This document shows positions 7,387 through 17,056 of a stretch of DNA of 27,235 nucleotides, one piece after another. How positions within the stretch are numbered: position 1 is the first letter of the stretch; each line of letters opens with the position of its first letter. The DNA is taken from contig DHIR01000217.1 in the NCBI GenBank assembly GCA_002403905.1, forward strand, positions 1 to 27,235, in the 5' to 3' direction. The position numbers and the translations under genes are program-made. This DNA comes from Mucilaginibacter sp. UBA4741 (GTDB lineage: Bacteria; Bacteroidota; Bacteroidia; Sphingobacteriales; Sphingobacteriaceae). A model generated the notes under the pieces. It made no database searches, was not told where the DNA came from, and saw only the letters and a list, made by a program, of their open reading frames with translations.

Positions 7387-10179
7387 TTGAATTTGAGGCG
7401 CATCTATATATCCATTGTAAATAAGCAAGTTAACTTCTTAGGATTAGTATTATTACTACTAGCCGCAGGCTGTTCTTTTGAAAGGCAGACCGGTTTTAAC
7501 CGTACAATGCAAAATTTAACCGCACATTATAATATATTATATAATGCCAATGAGCTGCTGCGCCAAAAACAGGAAACCTATGCTGGCACTTATATTGACC
7601 AGTATAACAATATACTAAGCGTTTACCTGGACACCGTTGCCCACGGCACCACGCTTGATAAAGAACTGGATGCCGCCATATTTAAAGCCAATACTATTAT
7701 TAACGAAAAAGAGCAAAGCAAATACATTGGCGATGCTTACCTGGTTTTAGGTAAGTCTAATTTTTTATATGGCAAGTATTTTGACGCGGTTGAGTTTTTT
7801 AGCTATGTTATCCGCTCGTTCCCTAAACAACTCAGCCTGACCCAGGAAGCTGCCTCATGGAAAGTACGCGCGTTGTTATATTTAGATAACAAAAAGGAAG
7901 CTAAGTTAACGCTTGATTCGGCTTTTGCTAATGTTGATCCTAAAAAGCACATAACGGCCGAATTGTATGCCGCCGCCTTACAATATGATATCAACACCAA
8001 AAATTATGCTGATGCAGAAGCCTCCGCTAAAAAAGCGATATTATATATTAAGGACGGCAACCAAAAACTACGCTGGACCTTTATACTTGGACAATTGCAG
8101 GAACTGAACCAGGAAAACAATGACGCCCTGGCAAATTATACCCGTATTGCAAAAAGCAATGCATCGTTCGAGATGGCTTTTAATGCCAATTTAAACCGCA
8201 TACGTATTGAAGATATGCGCAATGGTATTAAACTTAACCGCACTGCTCTTTTATTAAGTTTATTAAAGGATGAGAACAATGTTGATTTTAACGACCAGAT
8301 ATATTTCCAGGTGGCCGAGATATATGCCGCGAACAAGGATATTGATAACGCTTTAAAATATTACAGGCTATCGGTACGTAACAGTTTGAAAAATCAAAAT
8401 CAAAAGGGATTATCCTATCTGCGCATTGCCGATATAGACTTTAACACCAAAGCCGATTATGTTAATGCTAAAAAATATTATGATAGCACGCTTACCAACC
8501 TGTCCACCAATTATCCCGGCTATCAAACCATTCAAAAGAAATCCAATAACCTGCAATTGCTGGTTGATAAACTACAAATAATTGCCCACGAAGACACCTT
8601 GCAAACGCTGGCTAGAATGGACGAGAAAACGCGTTCGGTAGCTATTGATGCAATGGTAACTGCGCAAACTTTGCAGCAACAGGCCATTATCACCAACAAT
8701 AATAATATAGCTGCCGCAAACAACGCGTTCAATAATAAAAACAGTACCCCTACCGGCAAAGCTGCCACAGGTAGTAGCTTTTACTTTTACAATGCAGCGG
8801 CAGTTAGCCAGGGTTATACTGAATTTAAACGCCGATGGGGCGATAGGAAACTGGAGGATAACTGGCGGCGGGCAAACAAAGGCGGCAGTATCAGTGCCAA
8901 TAACCCTAACGCTTCAGCTGCTATAAATGCCATTAGGGATCCTGACGCACCGCCTACTGATATGCGTAAAAGCAAAACTGATGTATCGGCAGGGGGTTAC
9001 AGGCAAAGCTTGTTACAGAATGTGCCGGTTACGCCATTGTTACTGGCGCAGTCAAACACACGTATTTATAGCGCTTATTTAGATATAGCCAATTTTTACC
9101 GCGATATTTTGGAGGATAAAAAAGAAGCTATAGCCAACTACGAGCTGCTTTTAACTAAATATCCCGACGATACCAATAAGGCGCCTATATATTATAGCCT
9201 GTATAGGTTGTATAGCGATATGGATGTGGCTAAATCGACAGTCTATAAAAACAAGTTGCTGAAAGAATACCCCGAAACTGTTTTTGCCAAAGTAATTATC
9301 GATCCTGATTACAGTAAAAAACTGGATGATAATGATTCGCGGTTTAATGAGGCATATAATAGCGTATATGAACTTTATCGCCAAAAAAATTACGCACAGG
9401 TTATTAGCCATACAGATAGTTTACTAAAGCAATATCCCGGCAACAAGCTGCTGGCACAGTTATATTATTTAAGGGCAATAGCTTCGGGGCATTTAGAGAA
9501 GGTGGCACCCTTCCGCGCCGAACTACAGCAAATAGCGGCTACTTATCCTAACGATCAATTAATAACCCCATTAGTTAAGCAGCATTTAGCTTATGTTGAT
9601 GCCAATACCTCCGGGCTATCCGCCCAAACATTTGCCATAATGAGTACCGATACCGCCGGAGCTTTGTTTACGCCACCTGTTGAATATCAGAAAGATGCGG
9701 TATATAACCGTGGCCGCACTTTTGCGCAGGTGCAGGTATTTGAAAAACCCGCTGTTAAATCCCAGCCGGTAGTTATTAAAGAAAAGCCGGTTGAAAAGGT
9801 TGTATCTACCATATTCACCAATCGCGATAGTACCAACTATTATTTTGTAGTAAATGTAAGCACCGGCACAACAGATCTCTCCTCCTCGCGTTTTGGGATT
9901 GGGCAGTTTAACCGTACAAATTTTCAGGCAAATACCATAAGGCACCAGCTTAAAAATGTAGGGGCTGATAATCAACTCATATATGTTGGCCGTTTCCGTA
10001 GCTTTGCCTCTGCAAAAAATTACGCGATAGCAATTATCAAACTGATGCCGCAGATAATGAAGGTACCGAGTGATAAATACAGTTTTTTTATCATAACACA
10101 AGAAAATCTGGATAAATTAGCCGGTAAGAAATTATTGGATGATTATATTAACTATTATCAACAAACCCTATTAAAATAA
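7387..10179 (+). CDS. porW: Type IX secretion outer-membrane lipoprotein PorW/SprE (TPR protein)
   Basis: PorW (SprE in gliding flavobacteria) is a TPR lipoprotein needed for type IX secretion, located at the outer membrane with the GldK/GldN ring and translocon parts. The 930-aa product has a lipoprotein signal ending AAGC with Cys29, TPR-type helical repeats over residues 90-420, a linker rich in Asn/Ala, then FYFYNAAAVSQGYTEFKRRW and GDRKLEDNWRR, which I recognise as a PorW hallmark, a second TPR block (about 570-740) and a C-terminal domain (NYYFVVNVSTGTTDLSSSRF). No ATG is possible upstream of the lipobox: an in-frame TAG lies at 7363, so a TTG (7387 or 7393) must be the start. It overlaps the PBP1A gene by one base. 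Confidence 0.85.
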   Translation: MNLRRIYISIVNKQVNFLGLVLLLLAAGCSFERQTGFNRTMQNLTAHYNILYNANELLRQKQETYAGTYIDQYNNILSVYLDTVAHGTTLDKELDAAIFKANTIINEKEQSKYIGDAYLVLGKSNFLYGKYFDAVEFFSYVIRSFPKQLSLTQEAASWKVRALLYLDNKKEAKLTLDSAFANVDPKKHITAELYAAALQYDINTKNYADAEASAKKAILYIKDGNQKLRWTFILGQLQELNQENNDALANYTRIAKSNASFEMAFNANLNRIRIEDMRNGIKLNRTALLLSLLKDENNVDFNDQIYFQVAEIYAANKDIDNALKYYRLSVRNSLKNQNQKGLSYLRIADIDFNTKADYVNAKKYYDSTLTNLSTNYPGYQTIQKKSNNLQLLVDKLQIIAHEDTLQTLARMDEKTRSVAIDAMVTAQTLQQQAIITNNNNIAAANNAFNNKNSTPTGKAATGSSFYFYNAAAVSQGYTEFKRRWGDRKLEDNWRRANKGGSISANNPNASAAINAIRDPDAPPTDMRKSKTDVSAGGYRQSLLQNVPVTPLLLAQSNTRIYSAYLDIANFYRDILEDKKEAIANYELLLTKYPDDTNKAPIYYSLYRLYSDMDVAKSTVYKNKLLKEYPETVFAKVIIDPDYSKKLDDNDSRFNEAYNSVYELYRQKNYAQVISHTDSLLKQYPGNKLLAQLYYLRAIASGHLEKVAPFRAELQQIAATYPNDQLITPLVKQHLAYVDANTSGLSAQTFAIMSTDTAGALFTPPVEYQKDAVYNRGRTFAQVQVFEKPAVKSQPVVIKEKPVEKVVSTIFTNRDSTNYYFVVNVSTGTTDLSSSRFGIGQFNRTNFQANTIRHQLKNVGADNQLIYVGRFRSFASAKNYAIAIIKLMPQIMKVPSDKYSFFIITQENLDKLAGKKLLDDYINYYQQTLLK

Positions 10180-12422
10180 TGATCGTTAAATTATCGCCGC
10201 AGGATATAAAAAGATACAACTGGTACATCTGGAGATTTTTTATAGGCTGTTTTGCATTTGTAGTAATACTGATAGGGCTTACCACGCTTGGTGTGTTTGG
10301 CCCCCTCCCATCTCTGCGCGACCTGGAGAACCCCAAAAGCGACCAGGCATCAGCGATCATATCGTCTGATAAACAGGTTATTGGTAAATATTATTTCAAA
10401 AACCGCTCGAGCGTAAATTTTAAAGACATTTCGCCCAATGCAATTAACGCGCTGATAGCTAAAGAAGATAACCATTTCTACTCGCACTCTGGTGTTGATT
10501 TTTGGCGTACATTCTCTATTATACCCTATAACTTAGTTAACAAAAAACAAGGTGCCAGTACTATTACTCAGCAATTGGCAAAAAATTTATTTTCAAATGA
10601 GCAGCCTGCGCATAACTCTATTAAACGTATTATTCAAAAATTAAGAGAGCTAATAATTGCTGTACGTATTGAAAAACATTATACCAAGCAAGAGATCATT
10701 ACTATGTACTTAAACACGGTTGATTTTGGGTCGAATACATTTGGTATAAGCTCGGCAGCGCAAACCTATTTTAATACAACAGCTGCTAACCTAACGCCCG
10801 ATCAGGCTGCCACATTGATACAAATGCTTACCGCGCCTACAAAAAACTCGCCGGTTAGGCACCCGGACAGGGCGCTTAATAACCGTAACTTTGTATTGAA
10901 CCGTATGGTTAGCGAGGGTTATTTAAATGGTGGACAGGCCGCAGAATACAAAGCTAAACCTTTGGGTATTGATTACCACCAGGTAGATCATAACGAAGGC
11001 TTAGCGCCATATTTCAGAGCTGTTTTAAAAGATGATATCAAACGAATATTGACAACAGTTAACAAAGCTGATGGCACGCCTTATGACATTGACCGCGATG
11101 GCCTAAAGATCTATACCACCATTAACGCTTCCATGCAGGAATATGCAGAAGCGGCCCAACGCGAATGGATGCGCGACCTGCAAAACCAGTTTAATAGCCA
11201 GTGGAAAGGCGTTAAGCTATCAGATAAAATAAAAAATTACAAGTTACTGATAGATCAAGGTATTCGCCAATCTGACCGTTACCGCGAGTTAAAAGCCGAA
11301 GGACAATCAGAAGAAGAAATTATAAACAATTTTAATACGCCCGATAACCTTAACCTGTTTACCTGGCGGGGTAATATTGATACCGTGATGAAACCGGTAG
11401 ACTCCATTGTTTATTGTAAAATGTTATTACGCAATGCCTTAATGAGTATGGACCCAACCACAGGCTATGTTAAAGCCTGGGTAGGCGGTATTAATTTTGA
11501 GCACTTTAAATATGATCAGGTAAAAGTTGGCGCACGCCAGGTTGGATCAACCGCTAAGCCGTTTACTTATGCGGTGGCTATAAACAATGGGTACTCGCCT
11601 TGTTTTCAGATTGATAATGTGCCGGTGACGATATCCGGTTATGGCGGTCAGGGTTGGACACCCGGTTCATCGCCGTTGGAAACCTTACCCGGTATGGTAA
11701 CTTTACGTGCCGCTTTGGCACACTCGCAAAACTGGGTTACAGCAGCGTTGATGAAAGAGCTAACCCCCGAACCTGTAGCCGAACTGATAAAGAAAATGGG
11801 TATTCATAATAACGTACCTCCGTATCCAAGTATTTGTTTAGGCGTATTTGATGCTACCGTAATGGATATGACGGCGGCTTACTCAGTATTTGCCAATCAT
11901 GGCGTATGGACAGAGCCTACCTATTTACTGCGTATTGAAGATAAAAACGGCAACGAAATATATAATTACACCCCTAAAGTTAAACAGGTGATGAATGAGC
12001 AGGATGCCTATGTAATGGTTGATATGCTAAAGAGTGTTGTTGATATGAGCGGCGCCACCGGTAACAGGCTGCGCTGGAAATATAATTTCACCAACCCAAT
12101 TGGAGGTAAAACAGGTACTACGTCTGACAACTCTGACGGTTGGTTTATTGGCATAACCCCTAAGTTGGTTACCGGTGTATGGACAGGCTGCGAAAACCGC
12201 GATTTCCACTTCCGCACAACGCGGATGGGCGAAGGATCTAACTCGGCACTTCCAATTTTTGCCTTATATCTTAAAAAGGTTTATGCCGATCAATCATTAG
12301 ACATCAAAAAGAATATCGACTTTGAGTTGCCTAAAAAAGGCTTAACCACCGTTTTAGATTGTAATGTTTACAGCCAGCAGCAAAAGGGCACTAATGAGGT
12401 GGAAAAGAAATTAAGCTTTTAG
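10179..12422 (+). CDS. mrcA: Class A penicillin-binding protein (bifunctional transglycosylase/transpeptidase)
   Basis: This enzyme polymerises lipid II into glycan strands and cross-links the peptides in the periplasm. The 747-aa product has a short cytoplasmic tail, one membrane helix (about residues 20-41), then a GT51 domain with catalytic E96 in KEDNHFYSHSGVDFW and STITQQLAKNLFS. The transpeptidase domain has all three motifs: S457-TAK, S516-Q-N and K644-TGT. The ATG overlaps the porW stop as TAATG, so the two genes are almost certainly translated together. The C-terminus ends shortly after the transpeptidase domain. PBP1A-type is inferred from the domain order. Confidence 0.95.
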   Translation: MIVKLSPQDIKRYNWYIWRFFIGCFAFVVILIGLTTLGVFGPLPSLRDLENPKSDQASAIISSDKQVIGKYYFKNRSSVNFKDISPNAINALIAKEDNHFYSHSGVDFWRTFSIIPYNLVNKKQGASTITQQLAKNLFSNEQPAHNSIKRIIQKLRELIIAVRIEKHYTKQEIITMYLNTVDFGSNTFGISSAAQTYFNTTAANLTPDQAATLIQMLTAPTKNSPVRHPDRALNNRNFVLNRMVSEGYLNGGQAAEYKAKPLGIDYHQVDHNEGLAPYFRAVLKDDIKRILTTVNKADGTPYDIDRDGLKIYTTINASMQEYAEAAQREWMRDLQNQFNSQWKGVKLSDKIKNYKLLIDQGIRQSDRYRELKAEGQSEEEIINNFNTPDNLNLFTWRGNIDTVMKPVDSIVYCKMLLRNALMSMDPTTGYVKAWVGGINFEHFKYDQVKVGARQVGSTAKPFTYAVAINNGYSPCFQIDNVPVTISGYGGQGWTPGSSPLETLPGMVTLRAALAHSQNWVTAALMKELTPEPVAELIKKMGIHNNVPPYPSICLGVFDATVMDMTAAYSVFANHGVWTEPTYLLRIEDKNGNEIYNYTPKVKQVMNEQDAYVMVDMLKSVVDMSGATGNRLRWKYNFTNPIGGKTGTTSDNSDGWFIGITPKLVTGVWTGCENRDFHFRTTRMGEGSNSALPIFALYLKKVYADQSLDIKKNIDFELPKKGLTTVLDCNVYSQQQKGTNEVEKKLSF

Positions 12423-12435
12423 ATAATACAAACCC

Positions 12436-12462
12436 GCGCGTCATTGCGAGGAACGAAGCAAT
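12436..12462. repeat. Short dispersed repeat, family B
   Basis: Contains CGTCATTGCGAGGAACGAAG followed by CAAT. I recognise this as a motif that recurs in gaps of many bacterial genomes. Only one copy is in the window, so its repeat status here is from memory. Confidence 0.5.
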
Positions 12463-12463
12463 A

Positions 12464-12540
12464 AGCCCCACCCAACCCTCCCCGGTAGGGAGGGCTTTAT
12501 AATAAAAGTCTCCCCTACCGGGGGAGATTTAGAGGGGGCT
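12464..12540. repeat. Dispersed hairpin repeat family A, inverted pair in front of uvrC
   Basis: The right arm (12505-12540) is the exact reverse complement of the 1366-1400 consensus. The left arm (12464-12498) is a diverged family member with its own hairpin CCCTCCC-CGGTA-GGGAGGG. As in the purD/atpG gap, the two arms face each other. The right arm ends four bases before the uvrC ATG, and its AGAGGGGG run would lie at Shine-Dalgarno distance. Confidence 0.75.
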
Positions 12541-12544
12541 AATA

Positions 12545-14359
12545 ATGGATAAATTCGACTACAGATCTGCATTAAAAAACATCCCCCATAAACCCGGGGT
12601 TTACCAGTATTGGAACGAGGAGAAAGAACTGATCTATATTGGTAAAGCTAAAGATCTGCGTAACCGGGTTACTTCTTATTTTAATAAGGATACCAACGTA
12701 AATGCCAAAACACGGGTGCTGGTATCAAAGATCCGCGACATAACATTTACTATTGTTGATACAGAGGTTGATGCCTGGTTGCTGGAAAACAGCCTCATCA
12801 AAAAACACCAGCCACGCTATAATGTAATGCTCAAGGATGATAAAACATATCCCTGGATCATTATTAAAAATGAGAAATTCCCCCGCATATTCTGGACAAG
12901 GCGCATAGTTAAAGATGGTTCAAAATATTTAGGGCCTTATGCGTCTGTAAGCATGATGCATGCCATTTTAGGGTTGATAAAAGAAACCTACCCCTTGCGT
13001 ACCTGTAACCTGGCGCTTACCCGGCCAAATATTGACGCCGGTAAGTTTAAAGTTTGTTTAGAGTACCAGTTAGGCAACTGCAAAGGCCCATGCCAGAATT
13101 ACCAAACCGAGGACGATTACGATAATAGCATTGAAGAAATAAAGGATATCCTAAACGGCAAAATTGGGGCGGTACTGCGCAAAATGAAAACCGAAATGGA
13201 TAATGCCATATCGGGAATGAACTACGAACTAGCACACCGTTTAAAACGCAAGTTTGAGCTACTGGAAAATTATCAGAGTAAATCAACTGTTGTTAACTCG
13301 TCCATTACGGATGTTGATGTGTTCAGCATCGCGTCCGAAGAGAAGATAGCCTTTGTTAACTTTTTAAAAGTGATGAACGGCACCATCATCCAAACTCAAA
13401 CCATCGAACTGAAGAAACGATTGGATGAGAGCGATGAGGAATTACTAGAGCTGGCCATAATTGAATTTAGGAGCCGGTACAACAGCGATTCGAAAGAGAT
13501 CATTGTACCATTTAAGATAGACCTGGAAGACACGACTTTAAAATTCACCGTACCCAAATTGGGCGAGAAGCGAAAGCTGCTTGACCTGTCGCAAAAAAAT
13601 GTGCAGTTCTTTAAAAAAGAGCGCATAGATCAATACGAAAAACTAAACCCCGAAATCCGTACCGAGCGCCTGCTTACCCAAATGATGAAGGATCTGCGCA
13701 TGAACCAACTGCCGCGACATATTGAGTGTTTTGATAACTCCAACTTCCAGGGTAAGTACCCGGTATCGGCAATTGTAGTGTTTAGGGATGGGAAGCCGTT
13801 TAAAAAAGACTATCGGCACTTTAATGTAAAAACCGTTGTCGGGCCGGATGATTTCGCCACCATGGAAGAAGCCGTTTTAAGGCGCTACCGCCGGGTTTTA
13901 GATGAAGGTACAGACTTGCCCCAGTTAATAGTAATTGACGGCGGTAAGGGCCAGCTATCATCTGCCATGAAGAGTTTAAAGCTGCTGGGGATAGAAAAGC
14001 AGGTTACCATTATCGGCATAGCCAAGCGCCTGGAAGAACTATACTATCCCGGCGACCAATACCCCATGTACCTGGATAAAAAATCTGAAACATTAAAGGT
14101 TATACAGTATTTACGCGATGAAGCTCACCGTTTTGGTATAACCTTTCACCGTAAAAAACGGGATAAGGGCACATTGGCTACCGAGTTGGAATTGATTGAA
14201 GGCATAGGCAAAACTACTGCCGAAAAGCTGCTTAAATACTTTAAATCAGTCAAAAAAATCCGCGAAGCGGATGAGGAGGTTTTGATGGAAGTGGTAAATA
14301 CAAAACAAGCCAAAGCTATATTGGAGTATTTTACGGGCGGTGGGCTAAGTCAAAATTAA
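12545..14359 (+). CDS. uvrC: UvrABC excinuclease subunit C
   Basis: UvrC makes both incisions around a DNA lesion in nucleotide excision repair. The 604-aa product has an N-terminal GIY-YIG nuclease (GVY at 18-20, YIG at 31-33, R39), four cysteines C154, C171, C179 and C183 in the iron-sulphur cluster region, a UvrB-binding UVR segment (about 205-240), a C-terminal RNase H-like nuclease with D397, D465 and H528, and a helix-hairpin-helix end (IEGIGKTTAEKLLKYF). Catalytic residues are all present. The start codon directly follows a dispersed repeat, so its native promoter is not visible. A strong hairpin separates it from the convergent gldN. Confidence 0.97.
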   Translation: MDKFDYRSALKNIPHKPGVYQYWNEEKELIYIGKAKDLRNRVTSYFNKDTNVNAKTRVLVSKIRDITFTIVDTEVDAWLLENSLIKKHQPRYNVMLKDDKTYPWIIIKNEKFPRIFWTRRIVKDGSKYLGPYASVSMMHAILGLIKETYPLRTCNLALTRPNIDAGKFKVCLEYQLGNCKGPCQNYQTEDDYDNSIEEIKDILNGKIGAVLRKMKTEMDNAISGMNYELAHRLKRKFELLENYQSKSTVVNSSITDVDVFSIASEEKIAFVNFLKVMNGTIIQTQTIELKKRLDESDEELLELAIIEFRSRYNSDSKEIIVPFKIDLEDTTLKFTVPKLGEKRKLLDLSQKNVQFFKKERIDQYEKLNPEIRTERLLTQMMKDLRMNQLPRHIECFDNSNFQGKYPVSAIVVFRDGKPFKKDYRHFNVKTVVGPDDFATMEEAVLRRYRRVLDEGTDLPQLIVIDGGKGQLSSAMKSLKLLGIEKQVTIIGIAKRLEELYYPGDQYPMYLDKKSETLKVIQYLRDEAHRFGITFHRKKRDKGTLATELELIEGIGKTTAEKLLKYFKSVKKIREADEEVLMEVVNTKQAKAILEYFTGGGLSQN

Positions 14360-14398
14360 AAAGTAAAAATTCAAAATTTCCTAACAGCTATAAAAGCA

Positions 14399-14432
14399 AA
14401 AAAGTCAAAACCTTATCGGGTTTTGACTTTTT
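14399..14432. terminator. Bidirectional terminator between uvrC and gldN
   Basis: Exact 14-bp arms (AAAAAGTCAAAACC at 14399-14412 and its complement at 14419-14432) with a six-base loop, flanked by A and T runs, so it can work in both directions. A weaker outer inverted repeat (about 14354-14377 with 14433-14456) surrounds it. Confidence 0.85.
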
Positions 14433-14451
14433 AATTTTGAATTTTAACTTT

Positions 14452-15462
14452 TTAATACTGCCACAAGTTAAGTTCCCAATCCATAAGGGATTTCTTGATC
14501 CGTTCAGATTCGTAAAGGCGGTCTATGCCGATGGCGTAATCTTTTATACGTTCGTCTTTATCGTTTGATACTTTTACTACGTAGCCATGAAACAAGCGTT
14601 TCAGGAATACATCGTCAAAGCTTAGGTCGGTAGCATCGTTATTACGGTTAAAAGCTTCTTTGGTAACCAGTACCTGGCGGGCGGCCGGGAAATAGATCCA
14701 AAATGCCGGTTGATAATCAAGCGTCAAATTTGCTCCATCTACTTTTTGTTTGATCATTGGCGCTATACCAATAATGCGCGGCTCCCATACAGAACGTTGT
14801 TTATCAAACACCCAATCCTCTTTAATCCGGAACTTTACAACGCTATCCGGTTGGAAATCGCCGGCTACCATCTTGGAGCCAGTTTTTTCGCCAGTTTTTT
14901 TATCAATAACATTTACCACAGCGCTATCAGCCATTTTAGCTCTTGCTTTATCGGCTGTTAATGGGGTGGCAAAGCTATCACCATTAGGATCATTTTTAGT
15001 AGGCAATGGGTCGTAAGCAGTTAACTCGCCAGCTGCAATGGCATCCATTAATACATCAATTAATCTTGATTTTGGGGAGCCTAAATAAGCATTAACTTTT
15101 TCGCGCAGGTCAATTTCTTCCCAAACACGTTTTGAATATACTACGTCCGATTCGCGCAGGTTAGCGTAAGGCGTTACCCTGTTATGTTCGATATTACTTT
15201 TTTTGTAGTAACCATCCAAAGGCCTGTCAAACGGTTTAGCCGGGTCGGCAATTATAGGCGCGTCAGTTATCTTCTTGCTGGTATCAACCGTTGATGATTG
15301 TTTATTAGAAGCACCGCTAACTGTCGGGTTAGAAGCAGGCTTTGTTGCCACACGCTGTTTTGCCGCTGGTTTTTTAGCTGTTGGTTTCTTTGTCCTTTTG
15401 GTTTGCGCGAATGAAGCCACGCAAGCCAAACAAAGTACAACTAATAAAATTCTCTTTTTCAT
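14452..15462 (-). CDS. gldN: Type IX secretion ring protein GldN (PorN)
   Basis: GldN joins the lipoprotein GldK in the large periplasmic ring below the outer membrane and contacts the GldM motor shaft. The 336-aa product has a signal peptide (LLVVLCLACVASFAQ), then a Lys/Ala/Thr-rich stretch over about residues 21-67, then the conserved domain beginning PLDGYYKKSNIEHNRV with YSKRVWEEIDLREKVN and a C-terminal part of mixed structure (RIKEDWVFDKQRSVWEPRI). The basic low-complexity stretch is absent from the F. johnsoniae protein as I remember it. It is the last gene of the operon, six bases after gldM. Confidence 0.93.
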   Translation of the reverse strand: MKKRILLVVLCLACVASFAQTKRTKKPTAKKPAAKQRVATKPASNPTVSGASNKQSSTVDTSKKITDAPIIADPAKPFDRPLDGYYKKSNIEHNRVTPYANLRESDVVYSKRVWEEIDLREKVNAYLGSPKSRLIDVLMDAIAAGELTAYDPLPTKNDPNGDSFATPLTADKARAKMADSAVVNVIDKKTGEKTGSKMVAGDFQPDSVVKFRIKEDWVFDKQRSVWEPRIIGIAPMIKQKVDGANLTLDYQPAFWIYFPAARQVLVTKEAFNRNNDATDLSFDDVFLKRLFHGYVVKVSNDKDERIKDYAIGIDRLYESERIKKSLMDWELNLWQY

Positions 15463-15468
15463 ATGCTT

Positions 15469-17007
15469 CTAATTTGCAAATAACACTATATTATCTAAAT
15501 TTCGCTGTGTGCCATCAGGCCCCACGGCAATAATTTCTTTAAACACCACGGTCGATCCTGCCGTTATGCCGTTCAGCACAGTATGCATCGCGCTGGTTAG
15601 CTGGTTGCCCGTACCCGAAAAGCTTAATGGGTCCTGGCGTGGTTTTATTACTAATAAGGTAAAACGCGTAACATTAAACCTGGCATCAAACTCAAAATTC
15701 TCCAATTTAGCAAACACCGCGTCCTGCGATTTGATGTTGGCCGAGCTGGTTGTTCCACCAGATTTACCCGCAAACTCTGCCTTTGGATCAGGTATACGTT
15801 TTACACGGAATAAAGTTGAACCTAAAGTCATAACTTTTCCTTTTGATACCTCGCCCGATACATTTACTGTAGCTGTGCCTGCCGATGTAACTGTCACAAT
15901 ATATCCATTGCCTGACGGTGTAATACTACCAGCTGTCATGCTTACTCTTAAATCCTTTTTAGCTATACCGGGGGCCGATACCGATACCGGGTTGGGCACA
16001 CCAATATATAATACATTCATTTTATCAGGCGACACCACTGCCGATGGCCTTGCTACTGTATAGGTTTGCGGCTGGGTGGTATATGTTTTCAAGGTACCAT
16101 CCGTTTGTTTAACCTGTATAGTACCTATCCAGGTATGTACACCTTCGCTCCCTGTACTGCCACTGTATTTACCACGACCCGCCTCTGTTGGCAATCTGCC
16201 GCCATCTACACTTATAGAAGGTGATGATCTTGAATCAGACGCTGTCAGAAAAACCTCCGCGGTATAAGGCTGGCCAACCAATACATAACTTGTTGGGGCA
16301 ACAGCTACTGCCGAGAATTGATCCAGGTTTACTTGTGCCTGATCTACTGATCCTAATATTTTTTTAATTACCTCGTTCTCCGCGTTCTTGGTATCAGCCT
16401 GTATTTTTACTAACGCTGTCATAGCCGCACCTACCGGCGTACCTTCTCCAAAGCTTGCCTCTTCCCATGTTTTATGGGGGAATCCGGTTACCTTAGGGGG
16501 AGCGTTAGCCTGCAAAGCAAGGTTTGCACCTGCCCGTTCTTTTTCACTTAATAAAGCTAATAAACCATTACGCGTAGCATCAATTTTTTTATGTAGTTCG
16601 TAGGCGTTTTTTCTTCTGCTTACCATCAAGTCAACAGATTCATCAATATTTTCCCTGCCTTTGTAGTCGTTAATAGCAGGGTCAAATCCTCCGCTCTCGC
16701 TAACCATCGTTTTTTTAAGTGTCTCAAGGTATGTATTAAGCTCATCGGCCAACTTGCTTGCTTCCTTAGCTTTTCTATAAGGTTCTTTAGCCCTTTCAGG
16801 TTCGTCCTTGAGTTTTGTTTTTTCAAACGCGGTAAATGTGTTATCAATACCCGTTTGCACGTTAGCTTTAGAAGCTGATAAACTATCGCTAATATTTTTA
16901 AAAGCGTCCATCAAGCTCTCCGGAACATCAAGGGCAATAAGGCCAAGCAATACCAGGTATAAAATACCCATCATCCGCTGCCTTGGGGTTTGTTTACCTC
17001 CAGCCAT
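15469..17007 (-). CDS. gldM: Type IX secretion / gliding motor shaft GldM (PorM)
   Basis: GldM dimers have one membrane helix inside the GldL pentamer and a long periplasmic shaft that carries rotation to the GldK/GldN ring. The 512-aa product starts MAGGKQTPRQRMM, with R9 in the conserved position before the membrane helix (about 13-28, GILYLVLLGLIALDV). A helical domain (to about 215) is followed by beta-rich domains, including VAPTSYVLVGQPYTAEVFL and PDKMNVLYIGVPNPVSV. Length and start agree with the family. It lies 49 bases after gldL and six before gldN. Confidence 0.96.
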   Translation of the reverse strand: MAGGKQTPRQRMMGILYLVLLGLIALDVPESLMDAFKNISDSLSASKANVQTGIDNTFTAFEKTKLKDEPERAKEPYRKAKEASKLADELNTYLETLKKTMVSESGGFDPAINDYKGRENIDESVDLMVSRRKNAYELHKKIDATRNGLLALLSEKERAGANLALQANAPPKVTGFPHKTWEEASFGEGTPVGAAMTALVKIQADTKNAENEVIKKILGSVDQAQVNLDQFSAVAVAPTSYVLVGQPYTAEVFLTASDSRSSPSISVDGGRLPTEAGRGKYSGSTGSEGVHTWIGTIQVKQTDGTLKTYTTQPQTYTVARPSAVVSPDKMNVLYIGVPNPVSVSAPGIAKKDLRVSMTAGSITPSGNGYIVTVTSAGTATVNVSGEVSKGKVMTLGSTLFRVKRIPDPKAEFAGKSGGTTSSANIKSQDAVFAKLENFEFDARFNVTRFTLLVIKPRQDPLSFSGTGNQLTSAMHTVLNGITAGSTVVFKEIIAVGPDGTQRNLDNIVLFAN

Positions 17008-17056
17008 TTGTTATATATGTTGTATTGTATTATTCAAAATCCTGTTTATTTGCCAA

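Noticed and set aside
9616..10101. 161-codon antisense open frame within porW
   Set aside because: It lies fully opposite a strongly supported gene, and its product has biased Ile/Tyr/Arg composition typical of a shadow frame.
15509..16063. 184-codon antisense open frame within gldM
   Set aside because: Shadow of the gldM coding frame with no recognisable domain or start context.
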